From positions 4,588,001-4,652,000 of the forward strand of contig OZ176058.1 of NCBI GenBank assembly GCA_964247055.1: a DNA stretch of 64,000 nt, read 5' to 3'. Below the pieces are notes generated by a model. It did no database searches and was not told the origin of the DNA. It saw only the letters and a program-made list of their open reading frames with translations. This DNA is from Paragordius varius (Eukaryota > Nematomorpha). Numbering within the stretch: position 1 is the stretch's first letter; every line of letters starts with the position of its first letter. The position numbers and the translations under genes are program-made. Below, in pieces: positions 16,801 to 31,800 of the stretch.

Positions 16801-19800
16801 TTTACATTTTGTCCGTATCTTTTTATATTTTGTCTGTATCTTTTTATATTTTGTCTGTATCTTTTTACATTTTGTCCGTATAAATTTACATTTTGTCCGT
16901 ATCTTTTTATATTTTGTCCGTATATTTTTACATTTTGTCCGTATATTTTTATATTTTGTCTGTATCTTTTTACATTTTGTCTGTATCTTTTTACATTTTG
17001 TCTGTATCTTTTTACATTTTGTCTGTATCTTTTTACATTTTGTCTGTATCTTTTTACATTTTGTCTGTATCTTTTTACATTTTGTCCGTATCTTTTTATA
17101 TTTTGTCTGTATCTTTTTATATTTTGTCTGTATCTTTTTACATTTTGTCATTAGTATATTTTTACATTTTGTCCGTATCTTTTTACATTTTGTCTGTATC
17201 TTTTTACATTTTGTCTGTATCTTTTTACATTTTGTCTGTATCTTTTTACATTTTGTCTGTATCTTTTTACATTTTGTCTGTATCTTTTTACATTTTGTCT
17301 GTATCTTTTTACATTTTGTCTGTATCTTTTTACATTTTGTCTGTATCTTTTTACATTTTGTCTGTATCTTTTTACATTTTGTCTGTATCTTTTTACATTT
17401 TGTCTGTATCTTTTTACATTTTGTCCGTATATTTTTATATTTTGTCTGTATCTTTTTACATTTTGTCTGTATCTTTTTACATTTTGTCTGTATCTTTTTA
17501 CATTTTGTCTGTATCTTTTTACATTTTGTCCGTATCTTTTTATATTTTGTCTGTATCTTTTTATATTTTGTCTGTATCTTTTTACATTTTGTCCGTATAA
17601 ATTTACATTTTGTCCGTATCTTTTTATATTTTGTCCGTATATTTTTACATTTTGTCCGTATATTTTTATATTTTGTCTGTATATTTTTACATTTTGTCCG
17701 TATCTTTTTATATTTTGTCTGTATCTTTTTACATTTTGTCTGTATCTTTTTACATTTTGTCCGTATATTTTTATATTTTGTCTGTATCTTTTTACATTTT
17801 GTCTGTATCTTTTTACATTTTGTCCGTATCTTTTTATATTTTGTCTGTATCTTTTTACATTTTGTCTGTATCTTTTTACATTTTGTCCGTATATTTTTAT
17901 ATTTTGTCTGTATCTTTTTACATTTTGTCTGTATCTTTTTACATTTTGTCTGTATCTTTTTACATTTTGTCTGTATCTTTTTACATTTTGTCCGTATATT
18001 TTTATATTTTGTCTGTATCTTTTTACATTTTGTCTGTATCTTTTTACATTTTGTCTGTATCTTTTTACATTTTGTCTGTATCTTTTTACATTTTGTCTGT
18101 ATCTTTTTACATTTTGTCCGTATATTTTTATATTTTGTCTGTATCTTTTTACATTTTGTCTGTATCTTTTTACATTTTGTCTGTATCTTTTTACATTTTG
18201 TCTGTATCTTTTTACATTTTGTCTGTATATTTTTACATTTTGTCTGTATCTTTTTACATTTTGTCTGTATCTTTTTACATTTTGTCTGTATCTTTTTACA
18301 TTTTGTCCGTATATTTTTATATTTTGTCTGTATCTTTTTACATTTTGTCTGTATCTTTTTACATTTTGTCTGTATCTTTTTACATTTTGTCTGTATCTTT
18401 TTACATTTTGTCCGTATATTTTTATATTTTGTCTGTATCTTTTTACATTTTGTCTGTATCTTTTTACATTTTGTCTGTATCTTTTTACATTTTGTCTGTA
18501 TCTTTTTACATTTTGTCTGTATCTTTTTACATTTTGTCTGTATCTTTTTACATTTTGTCTGTATCTTTTTACATTTTGTCTGTATCTTTTTACATTTTGT
18601 CTGTATCTTTTTACATTTTGTCTGTATCTTTTTACATTTTGTCTGTATCTTTTTACATTTTGTCTGTATCTTTTTACATTTTGTCTGTATCTTTTTACAT
18701 TTTGTCTGTATCTTTTTACATTTTGTCTGTATCTTTTTACATTTTGTCTGTATCTTTTTACATTTTGTCTGTATCTTTTTACATTTTGTCTGTATCTTTT
18801 TACATTTTGTCCGTATATTTTTATATTTTGTCTGTATCTTTTTACATTTTGTCTGTATCTTTTTACATTTTGTCTGTATCTTTTTACATTTTGTCTGTAT
18901 CTTTTTACATTTTGTCCGTATATTTTTATATTTTGTCTGTATCTTTTTACATTTTGTCTGTATCTTTTTACATTTTGTCTGTATCTTTTTACATTTTGTC
19001 TGTATCTTTTTACATTTTGTCTGTATCTTTTTACATTTTGTCTGTATCTTTTTACATTTTGTCTGTATCTTTTTACATTTTGTCTGTATCTTTTTACATT
19101 TTGTCTGTATCTTTTTACATTTTGTCTGTATCTTTTTACATTTTGTCCGTATATTTTTATATTTTGTCTGTATCTTTTTACATTTTGTCTGTATCTTTTT
19201 ACATTTTGTCTGTATCTTTTTACATTTTGTCTGTATCTTTTTACATTTTGTCCGTATATTTTTATATTTTGTCTGTATCTTTTTACATTTTGTCTGTATC
19301 TTTTTACATTTTGTCTGTATCTTTTTACATTTTGTCTGTATCTTTTTACATTTTGTCTGTATCTTTTTACATTTTGTCTGTATATTTTTACATTTTGTCT
19401 GTATATTTTTACATTTTGTCTGTATCTTTTTACATTTTGTCAATAGTATATTTTTACATTTTGTCTGTATCTTTTTACATTTTGTCAATAGTATCTTTTT
19501 ACATTTTGTCTGTATATTTTTACATTTTGTCTGTATCTTTTTACATTTTGTCTGTATCTTTTTACATTTTGTCCGTATCTTTTTACATTTTGTCAATAGT
19601 ATATTTTTACATTTTGTCAATAGTATCTTTTTTACATTTTGTCTGTATATTTTTACATTTTGTCCGTATCTTTTTACATTTTGTCAATAGTATATTTTTA
19701 CATTTTGTCAATAGTATCTTTTTACATTTTGTCTGTATATTTTTACATTTTGTCTGTATCTTTTTACATTTTGTCTGTATCTTTTTACATTTTGTCAATA

Positions 19801-22800
19801 GTATATTTTTACATTTTGTCCGTATATTTTTACATTTTGTCAATAGTATCTTTTTACATTTTGTCCGTATATTCTTACATTTGTCTGTATCTTTTTACAT
19901 TTTGTCCGTATCTTTTTACATTTTGTCCGTATATTTTTACATTTTGTCCGTATTTTTACATTTTGTCTGTATATTTTTACATTTTGTCCGTATCTTTTTA
20001 CATTTTGTCCGTATATTTGATTTTGTCTGTATATTTTTACATTTTGTCTGTATATTTTTACATTTTGTCCGTATATTTTTACATTTTGTCCGTATCTTTT
20101 TACATTTTGTCCGTATATTTTTACATTTTGTCTGTATATTTTTACATTTTGTCCGTATATTTTTACATTTTGTCTGTATCTTTTTACATTTCGTCCGTAT
20201 CTTTTTACATTTTGTCCGTATCTTTTTACATTTTGTCCGTATCTTTTTACATTTTGTCCGTATATTTTTACATTTTGTCAATAGTATATTTTTACATTTT
20301 GTCCGTATATTTTTACATTTTGTCTGTATCTTTTTACATTTTGTCCGTATCTTTTTACATTTTGTCTGTATCTTTTTACATTTTGTCCGTATCTTTTTAC
20401 ATTTTGTCTGTATCTTTTTACATTTTGTCTGTATCTTTTTACATTTTGTCCGTATCTTTTTACATTTTGTCCGTATCTTTTTACATTTTGTCCGTATCTT
20501 TTTACATTTTGTCTGTCTATTTTTACATTTTGTCTGTATCTTTTTACATTTTGTCAATAGTATCTTTTTACATTTTGTCAATAGTATCTTTTTACATTTT
20601 GTCTGTATCTTTTTACATTTTGTCAATAGTATCTTTTTACATTTTGTCTGTATCTTTTTACATTTTGTCAATAGTATCTTTTTACATTTTGTCTGTATCT
20701 TTTTACATTTTGTCTGTATCTTTTTACATTTTGTCTGTATCTTTTTACATTTTGTCTGTATCTTTTTACATTTTGTCTGTATCTTTTAACATTTTGTCAA
20801 TAGTATATTTTTACATTTTGTCCGTATCTTTTTACATTTTGTCCGTATCTTTTTACATTTTGTCCGTATCTTTTTACATTTTGTCCGTATCTTTTTACAT
20901 TTTGTCCGTATCTTTTTACATTTTGTCCGTATCTTTTTACATTTTGTCCGTATCTTTTTACATTTTGTCCGTATCTTTTTACATTTTGTCTGTCTATTTT
21001 TACATTTTGTCTGTCTATTTTTACATTTTGTCTGTCTATTTTTACATTTTGTCTGTATCTTTTTACATTTTGTCAATAGTATCTTTTTACATTTTGTCTG
21101 TATCTTTTTACATTTTGTCAATAGTATCTTTTTACATTTTGTCAATAGTATCTTTTTACATTTTGTCAATAGTATATTTTTACATTTTGTCCGTATCTTT
21201 TTACATTTTGTCTGTATCTTTTTACATTTTGTCCGTATCTTTTTACATTTTGTCTGTATCTTTTTACATTTTGTCTGTATCTTTTTACATTTTGTCAATA
21301 GTATCTTTTTACATTTTGTCTGTATCTTTTTACATTTTGTCCGTATCTTTTTACATTTTGTCCGTATCTTTTTACATTTTGTCTGTCTATTTTTACATTT
21401 TGTCTGTCTATTTTTACATTTTGTCTGTATCTTTTTACATTTTGTCTGTATCTTTTTACATTTTGTCCGTATCTTTTTACATTTTGTCTGTATCTTTTTA
21501 CATTTTGTCCGTATCTTTTTACATTTTGTCCGTATCTTTTTACATTTTGTCCGTATCTTTTTACATTTTGTCCGTATCTTTTTACATTTTGTCCGTATCT
21601 TTTTACATTTTGTCAATAGTATCTTTTTACATTTTGTCGGTATCTTTTTACATTTTGTCCGTATCTTTTTACATTTTGTCCGTATCTTTTTACATTTTGT
21701 CCGTATCTTTTTACATTTTGTCTGTCTATTTTTACATTTTGTCTGTCTATTTTTACATTTTGTCTGTATCTTTTTACATTTTGTCAATAGTATCTTTTTA
21801 CATTTTGTCTGTATCTTTTTACATTTTGTCAATAGTATCTTTTTACATTTTGTCAATAGTATCTTTTTACATTTTGTCTGTATCTTTTTACATTTTGTCT
21901 GTATCTTTTTACATTTTGTCCGTATCTTTTTACATTTTGTCTGTATCTTTTTACATTTTGTCTGTATCTTTTTACATTTTGTCTGTATCTTTTTACATTT
22001 TGTCTGTATCTTTTTACATTTTGTCTGTATCTTTTTACATTTTGTCCGTATCTTTTTACATTTTGTCCGTATCTTTTTACATTTTGTCTGTCTATTTTTA
22101 CATTTTGTCTGTCTATTTTTACATTTTGTCTGTATCTTTTTACATTTTGTCTGTATCTTTTTACATTTTGTCCGTATCTTTTTACATTTTGTCCGTATCT
22201 TTTTACATTTTGTCCGTATCTTTTTACATTTTGTCCGTATCTTTTTACATTTTGTCCGTATCTTTTTACATTTTGTCCGTATCTTTTTACATTTTGTCCG
22301 TATCTTTTTACATTTTGTCCGTATCTTTTTACATTTTGTCCGTATCTTTTTACATTTTGTCTGTATCTTTTTACATTTTGTCCGTATATTTTTACATTTT
22401 GTCCGTATCTTTTTACATTTTGTCCGTATATTTTTACATTTTGTCCGTATCTTTTTACATTTTGTCCGTATCTTTTTACATTTTGTCCGTATCTTTTTAC
22501 ATTTTGTCCGTATCTTTTTACATTTTGTCCGTATCTTTTTTTTTGTCTGTATCTTTTGACATTTTGTCCGTATCTTTTTACATTTTGTCAATAGTATATT
22601 TTTACATTTTGTCCGTATCTTTTTACATTTTGTCAATAGTATATTTTTACATTTTGTCCGTATCTTTTTACATTTTTTCCGTATCTTTTTACATTTTGTC
22701 TGTATCTTTTTACATTTTGTCCGTATCTTTTTACATTTTGTCAATAGTATCTTTTTACATTTTGTCTGTATCTTTTTACATTTTGTCCGTATCTTTTTAC

Positions 22801-25800
22801 ATTTTGTCCGTATCTTTTTACATTTTGTCTGTATCTTTTTACATTTTGTCCGTATCTTTTTACATTTTGTCAATAGTATATTTTAACATTTTGTCCGTAT
22901 CTTTTTACATTTTGTCTGTATCTTTTTACATTTTGTCCGTATCTTTTTACATTTTGTCCGTATCTTTTTACATTTTGTCTGTATCTTTTTACATTTTGTC
23001 TGTATCTTTTTACATTTTGTCCGTATCTTTTTACATTTTGTCCGTATCTTTTTACATTTTGTCTGTATCTTTTTACATTTTGTCAATAGTATATTTTTAC
23101 ATTTTGTCCGTATCTTTTTACATTTTGTCTGTATCTTTTTACATTTTGTCAATAGTATCTTTTTACATTTTGTCCGTATCTTTTTACATTTTGTCTGTAT
23201 CTTTTTACATTTTGTCCGTATATTTTTACATTTTGTCCGTATCTTTTTACATTTTGTCTGTATCTTTTTACATTTTGTCAATAGTATCTTTTTACATTTT
23301 GTCCGTATCTTTTTACATTTTGTCTGTATCTTTTTACATTTTGTCCGTATCTTTTTACATTTTGTCCGTATATTTTTACATTTTGTCCGTATCTTTTTAC
23401 ATTTTGTCTGTATCTTTTTACATTTTGTCCGTATCTTTTTACATTTTGTCCGTATCTTTTTACACTTTGTCTGTATCTTTTTACATTTTGTCAATAGTAT
23501 CTTTTTACATTTTGTCTGTATCTTTTTACATTTTGTCAATAGTATCTTTTTACATTTTGTCCGTATCTTTTTACATTTTGTCTGTATCTTTTTACATTTT
23601 GTCTGTATCTTTTTACATTTTGTCCGTATCTTTTTACATTTTGTCTGTATCTTTTTACATTTTGTCAATAGTATATTTTTACATTTTGTCCGTATCTTTT
23701 TACATTTTGTCCGTATATTTTTACATTTTGTCCGTATCTTTTTACATTTTGTCTGTATCTTTTTACATTTTGTCAATAGTATATTTTTACATTTTGTCTG
23801 TATCTTTTTACATTTTGTCTGTATCTTTTTACATTTTGTCTGTATCTTTTTACATTTTGTCCGTATATTTTTACATTTTGTCCGTATCTTTTTACATTTT
23901 GTCCGTATCTTTTTACATTTTGTCTGTATCTTTTTACATTTTGTCCGTATATTTTTACATTTTGTCCGTATCTTTTTACATTTTGTCTGTATATTTTTAC
24001 ATTTTGTCCGTATATTTTTACATTTTGTCCGTATCTTTTTACATTTTGTCCGTATATTTTTACATTTTGTCTGTATATTTTTACATTTTGTCCGTATATT
24101 TTTACATTTTGTCTGTATCTTTTTACATTTCGTCCGTATCTTTTTACATTTTGTCCGTATCTTTTTACATTTTGTCCGTATATTTTTACATTTTGTCCGT
24201 ATTTTTACATTTTGTCTGTATATTTTTACATTTTGTCCGTATCTTTTTACATTTTGTCCGTATATTTGATTTTGTCTGTATATTTTTACATTTTGTCTGT
24301 ATATTTTTACATTTTGTCCGTATATTTTTACATTTTGTCCGTATCTTTTTACATTTTGTCCGTATATTTTTACATTTTGTCTGTATATTTTTACATTTTG
24401 TCCGTATATTTTTACATTTTGTCTGTATCTTTTTACATTTCGTCCGTATCTTTTTACATTTTGTCCGTATCTTTTTACATTTTGTCCGTATCTTTTTACA
24501 TTTTGTCCGTATATTTTTACATTTTGTCAATAGTATATTTTTACATTTTGTCCGTATATTTTTACATTTTGTCTGTATCTTTTTACATTTTGTCCGTATC
24601 TTTTTACATTTTGTCTGTATCTTTTTACATTTTGTCCGTATCTTTTTACATTTTGTCTGTATCTTTTTACATTTTGTCTGTATCTTTTTACATTTTGTCC
24701 GTATCTTTTTACATTTTGTCCGTATCTTTTTACATTTTGTCCGTATCTTTTTACATTTTGTCTGTCTATTTTTACATTTTGTCTGTATCTTTTTACATTT
24801 TGTCAATAGTATCTTTTTACATTTTGTCAATAGTATCTTTTTACATTTTGTCTGTATCTTTTTACATTTTGTCAATAGTATCTTTTTACATTTTGTCTGT
24901 ATCTTTTTACATTTTGTCAATAGTATCTTTTTACATTTTGTCTGTATCTTTTTACATTTTGTCTGTATCTTTTTACATTTTGTCTGTATCTTTTTACATT
25001 TTGTCTGTATCTTTTTACATTTTGTCTGTATCTTTTAACATTTTGTCAATAGTATATTTTTACATTTTGTCCGTATCTTTTTACATTTTGTCCGTATCTT
25101 TTTACATTTTGTCCGTATCTTTTTACATTTTGTCCGTATCTTTTTACATTTTGTCCGTATCTTTTTACATTTTGTCCGTATCTTTTTACATTTTGTCCGT
25201 ATCTTTTTACATTTTGTCCGTATCTTTTTACATTTTGTCTGTCTATTTTTACATTTTGTCTGTCTATTTTTACATTTTGTCTGTCTATTTTTACATTTTG
25301 TCTGTATCTTTTTACATTTTGTCAATAGTATCTTTTTACATTTTGTCTGTATCTTTTTACATTTTGTCAATAGTATCTTTTTACATTTTGTCAATAGTAT
25401 CTTTTTACATTTTGTCAATAGTATATTTTTACATTTTGTCCGTATCTTTTTACATTTTGTCTGTATCTTTTTACATTTTGTCCGTATCTTTTTACATTTT
25501 GTCTGTATCTTTTTACATTTTGTCTGTATCTTTTTACATTTTGTCAATAGTATCTTTTTACATTTTGTCTGTATCTTTTTACATTTTGTCCGTATCTTTT
25601 TACATTTTGTCCGTATCTTTTTACATTTTGTCTGTCTATTTTTACATTTTGTCTGTCTATTTTTACATTTTGTCTGTATCTTTTTACATTTTGTCTGTAT
25701 CTTTTTACATTTTGTCCGTATCTTTTTACATTTTGTCTGTATCTTTTTACATTTTGTCCGTATCTTTTTACATTTTGTCCGTATCTTTTTACATTTTGTC

Positions 25801-28800
25801 CGTATCTTTTTACATTTTGTCCGTATCTTTTTACATTTTGTCCGTATCTTTTTACATTTTGTCAATAGTATCTTTTTACATTTTGTCGGTATCTTTTTAC
25901 ATTTTGTCCGTATCTTTTTACATTTTGTCCGTATCTTTTTACATTTTGTCCGTATCTTTTTACATTTTGTCTGTCTATTTTTACATTTTGTCTGTCTATT
26001 TTTACATTTTGTCTGTATCTTTTTACATTTTGTCAATAGTATCTTTTTACATTTTGTCTGTATCTTTTTACATTTTGTCAATAGTATCTTTTTACATTTT
26101 GTCAATAGTATCTTTTTACATTTTGTCTGTATCTTTTTACATTTTGTCTGTATCTTTTTACATTTTGTCCGTATCTTTTTACATTTTGTCTGTATCTTTT
26201 TACATTTTGTCTGTATCTTTTTACATTTTGTCTGTATCTTTTTACATTTTGTCTGTATCTTTTTACATTTTGTCTGTATCTTTTTACATTTTGTCCGTAT
26301 CTTTTTACATTTTGTCCGTATCTTTTTACATTTTGTCTGTCTATTTTTACATTTTGTCTGTCTATTTTTACATTTTGTCTGTATCTTTTTACATTTTGTC
26401 TGTATCTTTTTACATTTTGTCCGTATCTTTTTACATTTTGTCCGTATCTTTTTACATTTTGTCCGTATCTTTTTACATTTTGTCCGTATCTTTTTACATT
26501 TTGTCCGTATCTTTTTACATTTTGTCCGTATCTTTTTACATTTTGTCCGTATCTTTTTACATTTTGTCCGTATCTTTTTACATTTTGTCCGTATCTTTTT
26601 ACATTTTGTCTGTATCTTTTTACATTTTGTCCGTATATTTTTACATTTTGTCCGTATCTTTTTACATTTTGTCCGTATATTTTTACATTTTGTCCGTATC
26701 TTTTTACATTTTGTCCGTATCTTTTTACATTTTGTCCGTATCTTTTTACATTTTGTCCGTATCTTTTTACATTTTGTCCGTATCTTTTTTTTTGTCTGTA
26801 TCTTTTGACATTTTGTCCGTATCTTTTTACATTTTGTCAATAGTATATTTTTACATTTTGTCCGTATCTTTTTACATTTTGTCAATAGTATATTTTTACA
26901 TTTTGTCCGTATCTTTTTACATTTTTTCCGTATCTTTTTACATTTTGTCTGTATCTTTTTACATTTTGTCCGTATCTTTTTACATTTTGTCAATAGTATC
27001 TTTTTACATTTTGTCTGTATCTTTTTACATTTTGTCCGTATCTTTTTACATTTTGTCCGTATCTTTTTACATTTTGTCTGTATCTTTTTACATTTTGTCC
27101 GTATCTTTTTACATTTTGTCAATAGTATATTTTAACATTTTGTCCGTATCTTTTTACATTTTGTCTGTATCTTTTTACATTTTGTCCGTATCTTTTTACA
27201 TTTTGTCCGTATCTTTTTACATTTTGTCTGTATCTTTTTACATTTTGTCTGTATCTTTTTACATTTTGTCCGTATCTTTTTACATTTTGTCCGTATCTTT
27301 TTACATTTTGTCTGTATCTTTTTACATTTTGTCAATAGTATATTTTTACATTTTGTCCGTATCTTTTTACATTTTGTCTGTATCTTTTTACATTTTGTCA
27401 ATAGTATCTTTTTACATTTTGTCCGTATCTTTTTACATTTTGTCTGTATCTTTTTACATTTTGTCCGTATATTTTTACATTTTGTCCGTATCTTTTTACA
27501 TTTTGTCTGTATCTTTTTACATTTTGTCAATAGTATCTTTTTACATTTTGTCCGTATCTTTTTACATTTTGTCTGTATCTTTTTACATTTTGTCCGTATC
27601 TTTTTACATTTTGTCCGTATATTTTTACATTTTGTCCGTATCTTTTTACATTTTGTCTGTATCTTTTTACATTTTGTCCGTATCTTTTTACATTTTGTCC
27701 GTATCTTTTTACACTTTGTCTGTATCTTTTTACATTTTGTCAATAGTATCTTTTTACATTTTGTCTGTATCTTTTTACATTTTGTCAATAGTATCTTTTT
27801 ACATTTTGTCCGTATCTTTTTACATTTTGTCTGTATCTTTTTACATTTTGTCTGTATCTTTTTACATTTTGTCCGTATCTTTTTACATTTTGTCTGTATC
27901 TTTTTACATTTTGTCAATAGTATATTTTTACATTTTGTCCGTATCTTTTTACATTTTGTCCGTATATTTTTACATTTTGTCCGTATCTTTTTACATTTTG
28001 TCTGTATCTTTTTACATTTTGTCAATAGTATATTTTTACATTTTGTCTGTATCTTTTTACATTTTGTCTGTATCTTTTTACATTTTGTCTGTATCTTTTT
28101 ACATTTTGTCCGTATATTTTTACATTTTGTCCGTATCTTTTTACATTTTGTCCGTATCTTTTTACATTTTGTCTGTATCTTTTTACATTTTGTCCGTATA
28201 TTTTTACATTTTGTCCGTATCTTTTTACATTTTGTCTGTATCTTTTTACATTTTGTCCGTATCTTTTTACATTTTGTCTGTATCTTTTTACATTTTGTCC
28301 GTATATTTTTACATTTTGTCCGTATCTTTTTACATTTTGTCTGTATCTTTTTACATTTTGTCAATAGTATCTTTTTACATTTTGTCTGTATCTTTTTACA
28401 TTTTGTCAATAGTATATTTTTACATTTTGTCCGTATCTTTTTACATTTTGTCTGTATCTTTTTACATTTTGTCCGTATCTTTTTACATTTTGTCCGTATC
28501 TTTTTACATTTTGTCCGTATCTTTTTACATTTTGTCAATAGTATCTTTTTACATTTTGTCCGTATCTTTTTACATTTTGTCCGTATCTTTTTACATTTTG
28601 TCTGTATCTTTTTACATTTTGTCTGTATCTTTTTACATTTTGTCAATAGTATCTTTTTACATTTTGTCTGTATCTTTTTACATTTTGTCCGTATCTTTTT
28701 ACATTTTGTCAATAGTATCTTTTTACATTTTGTCCGTATCTTTTTACATTTTGTCTGTATCTTTTTACATTTTGTCCGTATCTTTTTACATTTGTCCGTA

Positions 28801-31800
28801 TCTTTTTACATTTTGTCCGTATCTTTTTACATTTTGTCTGTATCTTTTTACATTTTGTCAATAGTATCTTTTTACATTTTGTCTGTATCTTTTTACATTT
28901 TGTCCGTATCTTTTTACATTTTGTCAATAGTATCTTTTTACATTTTGTCCGTATCTTTTTACATTTTGTCTGTATCTTTTTACATTTTGTCAATAGTATC
29001 TTTTTACATTTTGTCTGTATCTTTTTACATTTTGTCAATAGTATATTTTTACATTTTGTCCGTATCTTTTTACATTTTGTCTGTATCTTTTTACATTTTG
29101 TCCGTATCTTTTTACATTTTGTCCGTATCTTTTTACATTTTGTCCGTATCTTTTTACATTTTGTCAATAGTATCTTTTTACATTTTGTCCGTATCTTTTT
29201 ACATTTTGTCCGTATCTTTTTACATTTTGTCTGTATCTTTTTACATTTTGTCAATAGTATCTTTTTACATTTTGTCTGTATATTTTTACATTTTGTCCGT
29301 ATCTTTTTACATTTTGTCAATAGTATCTTTTTACATTTTGTCCGTATCTTTTTACATTTTGTCTGTATCTTTTTACATTTTGTCCGTATCTTTTTACATT
29401 TGTCCGTATCTTTTTACATTTTGTCCGTATCTTTTTACATTTTGTCTGTCTATTTTTACATTTTGTCTGTATCTTTTTACATTTTGTCAATAGTATCTTT
29501 TTACATTTTGTCTGTATCTTTTTACATTTTGTCAATAGTATCTTTTTACATTTTGTCAATAGTATCTTTTTACATTTTGTCTGTATCTTTTTACATTTTG
29601 TCAATAGTATCTTTTTACATTTTGTCTGTATCTTTTTACATTTTGTCTGTATCTTTTTACATTTTGTCTGTATCTTTTTACATTTTGTCTGTATCTTTTT
29701 ACATTTTGTCCGTATCTTTTTACATTTTGTCTGTATCTTTTTACATTTTGTCTGTATCTTTTTACATTTTGTCCGTATCTTTTTACATTTTGTCCGTATC
29801 TTTTTACATTTTGTCCGTATCTTTTTACATTTTGTCTGTATCTTTTTACATTTTGTCTGTATCTTTTTACATTTTGTCAATAGTATATTTTTACATTTTG
29901 TCTGTATCTTTTTACATTTTGTCCGTATCTTTTTACATTTTGTCCGTATCTTTTTACATTTTGTCCGTATCTTTTTACATTTTGTCCGTATCTTTTTACA
30001 TTTTGTCCGTATCTTTTTACATTTTGTCCGTATCTTTTTACATTTTGTCAATAGTATCTTTTTACATTTTGTCTGTATCTTTTTACATTTTGTCCGTATC
30101 TTTTTACATTTTGTCCGTATCTTTTTACATTTTGTCCGTATCTTTTTACATTTTGTCAATAGTATCTTTTTACATTTTGTCTGTATCTTTTTACATTTTG
30201 TCAATAGTATCTTTTTACATTTTGTCAATAGTATCTTTTTACATTTTGTCTGTATCTTTTTACATTTTGTCTGTATCTTTTTACATTTTGTCCGTATCTT
30301 TTTACATTTTGTCTGTATCTTTTTACATTTTGTCCGTATCTTTTTACATTTTGTCAATAGTATCTTTTTACATTTTGTCTGTATCTTTTTACATTTTGTC
30401 AATAGTATCTTTTTACATTTTGTCAATAGTATCTTTTTACATTTTGTCTGTATCTTTTTACATTTTGTCTGTATCTTTTTACATTTTGTCCGTATCTTTT
30501 TACATTTTGTCTGTATCTTTTTACATTTTGTCTGTATCTTTTTACATTTTGTCTGTATCTTTTTACATTTTGTCCGTATCTTTTTACATTTTGTCTGTAT
30601 CTTTTTACATTTTGTCCGTATCTTTTTACATTTTGTCTGTATCTTTTTACATTTTGTCCGTATCTTTTTACATTTGTCCGTATCTTTTTACATTTTGTCC
30701 GTATCTTTTTACATTTTGTCTGTATCTTTTTACATTTTGTCAATAGTATCTTTTTACATTTTGTCAATAGTATCTTTTTACATTTTGTCTGTATCTTTTT
30801 ACATTTTGTCTGTATCTTTTTACATTTTGTCCGTATCTTTTTACATTTTGTCTGTATCTTTTTACATTTTGTCCGTATCTTTTTACATTTTGTCCGTATC
30901 TTTTTACATTTGTCCGTATCTTTTTACATTTTGTCCGTATCTTTTTACATTTTGTCTGTATCTTTTTACATTTTGTCAATAGTATCTTTTTACATTTTGT
31001 CCGTATCTTTTTACATTTTGTCTGTATCTTTTTACATTTTGTCCGTATCTTTTTACATTTTGTCCGTATCTTTTTACATTTTGTCCGTATCTTTTTACAT
31101 TTGTCCGTATCTTTTTACATTTTGTCCGTATCTTTTTACATTTTGTCTGTATCTTTTTACATTTTGTCAATAGTATCTTTTTACATTTTGTCCGTATCTT
31201 TTTACATTTTGTCCGTATCTTTTTACATTTTGTCTGTATCTTTTTACATTTTGTCAATAGTATCTTTTTACATTTTGTCTGTATCTTTTTACATTTTGTC
31301 AATAGTATCTTTTTACATTTTGTCAATAGTATCTTTTTACATTTTGTCTGTATCTTTTTACATTTTGTCTGTATCTTTTTACATTTTGTCCGTATCTTTT
31401 TACATTTTGTCTGTATCTTTTTACATTTTGTCCGTATCTTTTTACATTTTGTCAATAGTATCTTTTTACATTTTGTCTGTATCTTTTTACATTTTGTCAA
31501 TAGTATCTTTTTACATTTTGTCAATAGTATCTTTTTACATTTTGTCTGTATCTTTTTACATTTTGTCAATAGTATATTTTTACATTTTGTCCGTATCTTT
31601 TTACATTTTGTCTGTATCTTTTTACATTTTGTCCGTATCTTTTTACATTTTGTCCGTATCTTTTTACATTTTGTCCGTATCTTTTTACATTTTGTCCGTA
31701 TCTTTTTACATTTTGTCAATAGTATCTTTTTACATTTTGTCCGTATCTTTTTACATTTTGTCCGTATCTTTTTACATTTTGTCTGTATCTTTTTACATTT

